Below are positions 59,795-64,000 of a stretch of DNA of 64,000 nucleotides, in pieces. The translations under genes and the position numbers were made by a program. Source of the stretch: Akkermansiaceae bacterium (lineage in GTDB: Bacteria; Verrucomicrobiota; Verrucomicrobiia; Verrucomicrobiales; Akkermansiaceae). Below the pieces are notes generated by a model. It was not told the origin of the DNA. It saw nothing but the letters and a program-made list of their open reading frames with translations, and did not search any database. The stretch lies in assembly GCA_015061985.1 (NCBI GenBank), contig SUVN01000001.1:62001-126000 (forward strand), in the 5' to 3' direction. The stretch's first letter is position 1, and every line of letters starts with the position of its first letter.

Positions 59795-60493
59795 ATGATA
59801 CGCTTCTCTCTCTTTGGGGTGTCGGTGTGCATCCATCCTACCTTATGGCTGACTCTGGCCATATTGGGCGGCGTGCTGTCCAGCACCGGCATACAGGATT
59901 TACTGAGCGTATCGCTTTTTGTGGTGGCCGGATTCGTCTGTCTGTTGTCGCATGAGATGGGACATGCGCTGGTGGGGCGCTTATTTGCCGGGAATTGTCC
60001 GGATGTGCATCTGGCATGGCTGGGTGGCGATTGCTCCCATGAGGGGGCGAACTTCACGCGCATGCAGGGTGTTCTCATGACGATTGCCGGGCCTGCGGCC
60101 TCCCTGTTGCTGGGCGTTCTGGCGGCCTTGGTTCTCTGCCTGTATGTGGGTGATTTTTCGTTCGGACTGTATTTATCGCGCTACTTTTTGTTCAATGTGA
60201 TACCGGGTGAGGCGTTGCAAGCCTGGCCGTATATGCCGCTGGTGTTTTTCTGCAATATGATAGCGGTGTCATTCTGGTGGACCGTGCTGAACCTGTTGCC
60301 GATTTTCCCGCTGGATGGGGGGCAGATTATGCATGGGTTGATGCGTTCTCCCAGACTGATGCACAGCGTCAGCCTGTATGTGGCCGTTACCTTGTTTGTG
60401 GTTTTCCGCACACTGGGCATGTGGATTGCCTGCCTGTTCATGCTGGCTCTTTCTGTGCTCAATTATCGTTTCCGCATGCAGGCTCCGTATTGA
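59795..60493 (+). CDS. Site-2 protease-like M50 metalloprotease
   Basis: A 232-aa polytopic membrane zinc protease. The zinc site HEMGH is in LLSHEMGHALVGRLF and the second motif is NLLPIFPLDGGQIMHGL with the metal-binding Asp. About six helices. It lacks the PDZ domain of RseP and is the small SpoIVFB/Rip3-like form without CBS domains. The substrate is unknown, possibly an anti-sigma factor. It has its own promoter with a nearly leaderless start. Confidence 0.9.
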   Translation: MIRFSLFGVSVCIHPTLWLTLAILGGVLSSTGIQDLLSVSLFVVAGFVCLLSHEMGHALVGRLFAGNCPDVHLAWLGGDCSHEGANFTRMQGVLMTIAGPAASLLLGVLAALVLCLYVGDFSFGLYLSRYFLFNVIPGEALQAWPYMPLVFFCNMIAVSFWWTVLNLLPIFPLDGGQIMHGLMRSPRLMHSVSLYVAVTLFVVFRTLGMWIACLFMLALSVLNYRFRMQAPY

Positions 60494-60507
60494 ATGATGC
60501 TTTATCA

Positions 60508-60535
60508 TTGACTTTTTTTCAATAATAACTAATAT
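60508..60535 (+). promoter_or_regulatory. proS promoter
   Basis: TTGACT (60508-60513), a 16-bp spacer and TAATAT (60530-60535), 7 nt before ATG 60543. Confidence 0.6.
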
Positions 60536-60542
60536 CTCCGAC

Positions 60543-62063
60543 ATGGCTCAACAGAATGCAATTTCCCCCACCCGCGCGGAAAACTTTCCCGAGTGGTATC
60601 AGCAGGTGATTAAGGCCGCCGATATGGCGGAAAACTCCGAAGTGCGCGGCTGCATGGTTATCAAACCGTGGGGCTATGCCATCTGGGAGCTGATTCAGCA
60701 GCAGATGGATGCCGAATTCAAGCGCACCGGTCACACGAATGCCTATTTCCCCATGCTCATTCCCGTCTCCTATCTGGAAAAGGAAGCGGAGCATGCAGAG
60801 GGCTTTGCCACCGAGTGCGCCGTGGTGACTCACCACCGTCTGGAAGCCGTCAAGGATCCGGAAACCGGTAAGACCCGCATGATTCCCGCCGGTGAGCTGA
60901 CGGATAAGTATGTGATTCGCCCCACTTCCGAGACGGTAATCGGTGCCGCTTTCTCCCGCTGGCTGGAATCCTATCGCGAGCTTCCCATCAAGGTGAACCA
61001 GTGGTGCAATGTGATGCGCTGGGAGATGCGCCCGCGCATTTTCCTGCGCACGGCAGAGTTCCTGTGGCAGGAGGGGCACACCGCCCACGAAACGCGAGAG
61101 GAGGCAGAGGAGGAGACCGCCGTCATGCACAAGGTGTATGAGGACTTCCAGCGCGATGTACTCGCCGTTCCCTCCATCCCCGGTGAAAAGACAGAGCATG
61201 AACGCTTCCCCGGTGCCGTGCGCACCTTTACCGTGGAAGCCATGGTGCAGGATCGCAAGGCCATTCAGGCCGGCACGTCCCACTTCCTCGGTCAGAACTT
61301 CGCCAAGGCGCAGAATATCTGCTTTGCCGGTCGCAACAACGAGCGCCAGTATGCCTGGACCACCTCCTGGGGTGTTTCCACCCGCATGATTGGCACGCTC
61401 ATCATGGCGCATTCCGATGACGATGGCCTGGTCTGCCCGCCCCGCGTGGCTCCCCGCCAGGTGGTCATCATCCCCGTCACCCCCAAGGCTGATACGCGCG
61501 ATGCCATCATCGCCCACTGCGAGCAGCTCGCCGCCCGACTTTCCTCTCAGACCTTCCACGGCCTTCCCATTCGTGTGCAGGTCGATACCCGCGATATCAA
61601 CGGCGGCATGAAGAAATGGGAGTGGATTAAGAAAGGTGTGCCCGTGCGTGTGGAAATCGGCCCGCGCGATTTGGAGAAGGGCTCTGTATGCGTGTGCCGC
61701 CGCGACAAGGCCGCCAACGAAAAATCCTTTGTTGCCGAAACCGACTTTGCGGACGGTATTACCGCACTCCTGCAGGAGATTCAGGACTCCCTGCTGCAGC
61801 GTCAGCTGGATTTCCGCGACAGCCACATCCGCCCCTGTGATAATCTGGAGGCGTTCAAGGCCAACTTCGCCGGTGAGGGCGATGCCGACTGGCTGCTCTG
61901 CCCCTGGGACGGCACGCCGGAGGAAGAAGAAGAGCTCGCCAAGAGCCTCCGCATCTCCATCCGCTGCATTCCCCACGGCGAGATGGGCACCGGCCCGGAA
62001 GCCCCCTGCATCCTCACCGGACGCCCCACCACCCGCCGCGTGCTCTGGGCTCGCAGCTATTGA
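60543..62063 (+). CDS. proS: Prolyl-tRNA synthetase, archaeal/eukaryote-like type
   Basis: A 506-aa class II aminoacyl-tRNA synthetase. Marks: FPEWYQQVIKAADMAENSEV and GCMVIKPWGYAIWELIQ, motif 2 NVMRWEMRPRIFLRTAEFLW with QEGHTAH, and motif 3 region TTSWGVSTRMIGTLIM. There is no YbaK-like editing insert. The C-terminal extension has the zinc-type cysteines (CPWDG, RCIPHGEMG) and ends RSY, the Tyr-terminus hallmark of the archaeal type. Confidence 0.97.
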   Translation: MAQQNAISPTRAENFPEWYQQVIKAADMAENSEVRGCMVIKPWGYAIWELIQQQMDAEFKRTGHTNAYFPMLIPVSYLEKEAEHAEGFATECAVVTHHRLEAVKDPETGKTRMIPAGELTDKYVIRPTSETVIGAAFSRWLESYRELPIKVNQWCNVMRWEMRPRIFLRTAEFLWQEGHTAHETREEAEEETAVMHKVYEDFQRDVLAVPSIPGEKTEHERFPGAVRTFTVEAMVQDRKAIQAGTSHFLGQNFAKAQNICFAGRNNERQYAWTTSWGVSTRMIGTLIMAHSDDDGLVCPPRVAPRQVVIIPVTPKADTRDAIIAHCEQLAARLSSQTFHGLPIRVQVDTRDINGGMKKWEWIKKGVPVRVEIGPRDLEKGSVCVCRRDKAANEKSFVAETDFADGITALLQEIQDSLLQRQLDFRDSHIRPCDNLEAFKANFAGEGDADWLLCPWDGTPEEEEELAKSLRISIRCIPHGEMGTGPEAPCILTGRPTTRRVLWARSY

Positions 62064-62086
62064 TACGGGGTTTCCGTTTATCTTTC

Positions 62087-62116
62087 GCCTCCACCGCATG
62101 GTGGAGGCTTTTTTTT
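62087..62116 (+). terminator. proS terminator
   Basis: GCCTCCACC / GGTGGAGGC, a 9-bp perfect stem with loop GCAT and a T8 tract, 23 bp after the proS stop. Confidence 0.92.
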
Positions 62117-62128
62117 TGCCCACCGGCA

Positions 62129-63103
62129 TCATCTCCAATACACTTTCGCCTGACTCACCTGCGGCAAATTCAGATAGCGGGAGCGCAGTAAATCCGCGCT
62201 GCGGTGTCCCATCTCCAACTGCAACGCTCCCAAATCACGGAAATACGCTGCATGATAACTCGCAAAAGTGTGGCGGCATACATCCGACTGCCAATGGGTG
62301 AATCCTGCGGCTCTTCGCAACGCCCGCCAGCGGTTCTGCCAGTTGCGCGGAATGCGGAGGTCTACTCCCTGCAACTTCTTCTTCTTTCGCAGAGGCAGCA
62401 CGCGCCCTCCTCCCGTCTTACTGCCGGAGGCGGCGATGATGACCCGCCCTTGTTCCGGCTGTATATTGCGTTCATGCAACCGCGCCACCTCCTGCGGGCG
62501 CACGCCGTTGTACAACAAGAGGTGCAGAGAGAAACGCATCTCCCGGTGCTCCGGCAGCTGCGCTGTTTCCTCCAATCGCTGCACCTCCTGTGGGCTCAGC
62601 GGCACAATCTCTTTTTCCTGTATTCTGCGGGGTTCGATGCGGCTCACCGGATTCTCCCCGCACCATTCCTGGCGCTGTCCGTGGGCAAAAATGCTGTGCA
62701 GAATCGCACGCGCCTTGTTGAAACTGTGGTTGCTGCCGCCAAAGGCATATTCTAGCAATTCGCGGCACTCCTGCGTGCTCATTGCCCGCAGCGGTCGCGC
62801 CGCCACCCCCTCCACCCGCAGCATCCGCCGTACAAAATGCCGCAAATCCCGGAGCGTTGTCGCCCTGCGACCCGCCCGCGCCGCCACACTCGCCCACGCT
62901 GCCTCCTCAAAGCACACCGTGTGTTCCTCCGCTTTTACCGCCTTCACTCCCGCACGAATCACCCGCCGTAGCAGATGCAGCATGTCCAGCCTTGTCAGTC
63001 CCTGTGCGCTTTCGCCCAGTTCTTCCGTTGCCTCCAGCGTCAATCGGGCTATGTCGTTCATATTAAGCGGTAAGCCCTTGATAATATCCTTTGCTGTTTT
63101 CAT
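62129..63103 (-). CDS. Tyrosine recombinase / integrase family protein
   Basis: A 324-aa site-specific recombinase. An N-terminal SAM-like DNA-binding domain (TTLRDLRHFVRRML) precedes the catalytic domain: Arg I in LLYNGVRPQEVARL, a Lys-rich beta-hairpin (SGSKTGGGRVLPLRKKKK), box II DVCRHTFASYH, LEMGHRSADLL, and the nucleophile Tyr in RSRYLNL. The usual HxxR reads DxxR here. Start at MKTAKD (63103); ATGs at 63130 and 63151 are possible but the 15-bp repeat lies over them. No mobile-element genes accompany it, so it may be a local DNA-inversion enzyme or a domesticated integrase. Confidence 0.9.
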   Translation of the reverse strand: MKTAKDIIKGLPLNMNDIARLTLEATEELGESAQGLTRLDMLHLLRRVIRAGVKAVKAEEHTVCFEEAAWASVAARAGRRATTLRDLRHFVRRMLRVEGVAARPLRAMSTQECRELLEYAFGGSNHSFNKARAILHSIFAHGQRQEWCGENPVSRIEPRRIQEKEIVPLSPQEVQRLEETAQLPEHREMRFSLHLLLYNGVRPQEVARLHERNIQPEQGRVIIAASGSKTGGGRVLPLRKKKKLQGVDLRIPRNWQNRWRALRRAAGFTHWQSDVCRHTFASYHAAYFRDLGALQLEMGHRSADLLRSRYLNLPQVSQAKVYWR

Positions 63104-63126
63104 GATTTTTTTCGGTAGGTGGGTAT

Positions 63127-63141
63127 GCATTGCGAATGCTG
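63127..63141. repeat. Left 15-bp inverted repeat
   Basis: GCATTGCGAATGCTG, exact reverse complement of 63306-63320. Itself near-palindromic (GCATT-GCG-AATGC). Confidence 0.75.
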
Positions 63142-63190
63142 ATTCAAGCAAAATCTAACGGGAATCGGCGATTTTGTGCTTAATGTCAGA

Positions 63191-63219
63191 CTTATACCTC
63201 AAGATGTCGGTGTAATCAA
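63191..63219 (-). promoter_or_regulatory. Promoter between the inverted repeats, facing the recombinase
   Basis: On the minus strand TTGATT (63214-63219), a 17-bp spacer and TATAAG (63191-63196). The leader to 63103 is about 80 nt and crosses the left repeat. Confidence 0.6.
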
Positions 63220-63305
63220 GATTGTGACTGCCTGTTTATCTTCATGCCCGCTTGATTCTTACTGATAATTGGAAATAATGACCTTAACAACAACATTGGG
63301 TATAC

Positions 63306-63320
63306 CAGCATTCGCAATGC
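63306..63320. repeat. Right 15-bp inverted repeat
   Basis: CAGCATTCGCAATGC, reverse complement of 63127-63141. With flanks (63301-63326) it forms a nearly perfect cruciform with about 11-bp arms. The remaining intergenic sequence to 63454 shows a TATAAC at 63323-63328 without a good -35 and nothing else I can name. Confidence 0.75.
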
Positions 63321-63454
63321 TGTATAACATTACAGCAAAGTGGTCTGTCAGCCACTTTCTTCCCGGAGAAGTCCGGCGCTTTGTTTTCTTAGCCATTTTA
63401 AACGTGCGCAGCTTTTCCGGGGCGTTCTCGTCAACACATCTGCTAACACGAATC

Positions 63455-64000
63455 ATGAAAACGTCCTGTCTCATTCGAACCATACTCCTTGCCGGATCCA
63501 TTTCTCTTACCCTCGCCTCCTGCGGTGGCGGTGGTGGTGGCGGGGAATCCTCATCGTCCGGTAACGATTCCACGACCAACACTCCGAACACGCAAAAAGG
63601 CTATGCCCCCTATAATCTCTCCGGCTGCACCATGACCTACAATTACGACGGGAAACCATATTCCTTTGAATTTGATGCTTCCGGAAAAGTAAATGGCAAG
63701 GCGCAGCTGGTAGATACCGTTATCAACTATACCGGCACTTATACTTATTCACGCTCATCGGATGGGCAGAATGCAACTCTGGTGCTCAATACGACCAGCG
63801 GAAAAACATCATCGGGAATTGAGAAAACGCAGACTTTCGACATCGAGCTATCGTTTTCTTCCTCCACTCAGGCAACGGCATTGGTATCCTACACCACCAC
63901 CGATTCTGTCAACGGCAATGGTTTCCATGAAAATGAGGATGTATATAGTGTTACGGCCACCTTCTCCGGTGTCGGCGTGCAGGACAATGGCTCATCTGAT
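63455..64000 (+). CDS. Exported lipoprotein, unknown function (3' end outside window)
   Basis: Open for 182 codons to the window edge. A lipoprotein signal peptide (MKTSCLIRTILLAGS, then ISLTLASC) has its lipobox LASC with lipidated Cys23, followed by GGGGGGG and a Ser/Thr-rich linker. The visible domain (~50-182) is beta-rich with alternating polar strands (YSFEFDASGKVNGKAQLVD, NYTGTYTYSRSSDG), suggesting a beta-sandwich or lipocalin-like surface domain. No family recognised. It is divergent from the recombinase across the inverted-repeat region. Confidence 0.8.
   Translation, partial: MKTSCLIRTILLAGSISLTLASCGGGGGGGESSSSGNDSTTNTPNTQKGYAPYNLSGCTMTYNYDGKPYSFEFDASGKVNGKAQLVDTVINYTGTYTYSRSSDGQNATLVLNTTSGKTSSGIEKTQTFDIELSFSSSTQATALVSYTTTDSVNGNGFHENEDVYSVTATFSGVGVQDNGSSD

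Noticed and set aside
60519..62138. 539-codon open frame antisense to proS
   Set aside because: A shadow of the high-GC third positions of proS; no family pattern.
63259..63591. 110-codon minus-strand frame in the lipoprotein upstream region
   Set aside because: Its poly-Pro stretch is the antisense of the lipoprotein's Gly run; the plus-strand frame has a proper lipobox.
62129..64000. Integrated mobile element or prophage around the recombinase
   Set aside because: No other phage or conjugation gene, no adjacent tRNA target and no att-like direct repeats were seen within the window.
1..64000. CRISPR arrays and insertion sequences
   Set aside because: No regularly spaced repeats and no transposase-like frame were found.

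Overview
The window reads as ordinary chromosome from a Gram-negative bacterium with an outer membrane: it has an LptD-like protein, an AsmA-like lipid-transfer protein, CdsA, cardiolipin synthase and a class A PBP. The gene mix, the short archaeal/eukaryote-like ProS, the class I fumarase, the near absence of Shine-Dalgarno sites and the style of the secreted proteins suggest Verrucomicrobiota, perhaps Akkermansia-like. That placement is inference from memory; no search was run. There is no IS element, CRISPR array or clear prophage. Coding density is high, and gaps over 300 bases occur only at about 59.45-59.79 kb and 63.10-63.45 kb.

Layout. 0-5.3 kb: 3' part of a prepilin peptidase with a coupled unknown gene, fabI with a YbjN-like gene, a divergent MarR/old-yellow-enzyme pair and a MerR regulator. 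5.3-14.7 kb (minus strand): nusA-infB-rbfA followed by a giant AsmA-like protein and cardiolipin synthase, all apparently read from one promoter that is immediately followed by an attenuator-like terminator. 14.7-28 kb: malQ, a CDF transporter, two coupled membrane proteins, class I fumarase, a trkH-trkA-HAD K+ uptake cluster, a secreted CBM9-like/glycosidase-like protein and unknown membrane proteins. 28.3-33.6 kb: a three-gene cluster of unknown function (zinc-ribbon membrane protein, membrane-anchored transglutaminase-like/discoidin-like protein, thioredoxin-fold-like protein without CxxC). 33.6-42.4 kb: CstA-like transporter, a class A PBP whose transpeptidase active site is degenerate, an unknown protein coupled to sufS, PP2C phosphatase, superoxide dismutase and HdeD-like protein. 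42.4-48.3 kb (minus): an apparent NadE pseudoenzyme, lptD and a fused PlsC-GNAT acyltransferase. 48.4-55.5 kb: ilvE, NUDIX hydrolase, RlmI-like methyltransferase, dynamin-like GTPase, rarA and an ankyrin-like membrane protein. 55.5-64 kb: tRNA-Arg and tRNA-Ser, diacylglycerol kinase-like gene with cdsA, a Gfo/Idh/MocA oxidoreductase, an M50 protease, proS, a tyrosine recombinase, and the start of a lipoprotein gene running off the window.

A theme visible throughout is promoter placement: many genes have a good -35/-10 pair whose -10 box ends only 6-14 nt before the start codon, so their mRNAs should be leaderless or nearly so. The most unusual local signals are (i) a pair of 15-bp inverted repeats flanking an outward promoter between the tyrosine recombinase and the terminal lipoprotein gene, a layout that fits an invertible switch but could equally be paired operators; (ii) two apparent pseudoenzymes, NadE-like and PBP transpeptidase; (iii) the attenuator-like leader of the nusA operon; and (iv) the uncharacterised envelope cluster at 28.3-33.6 kb.
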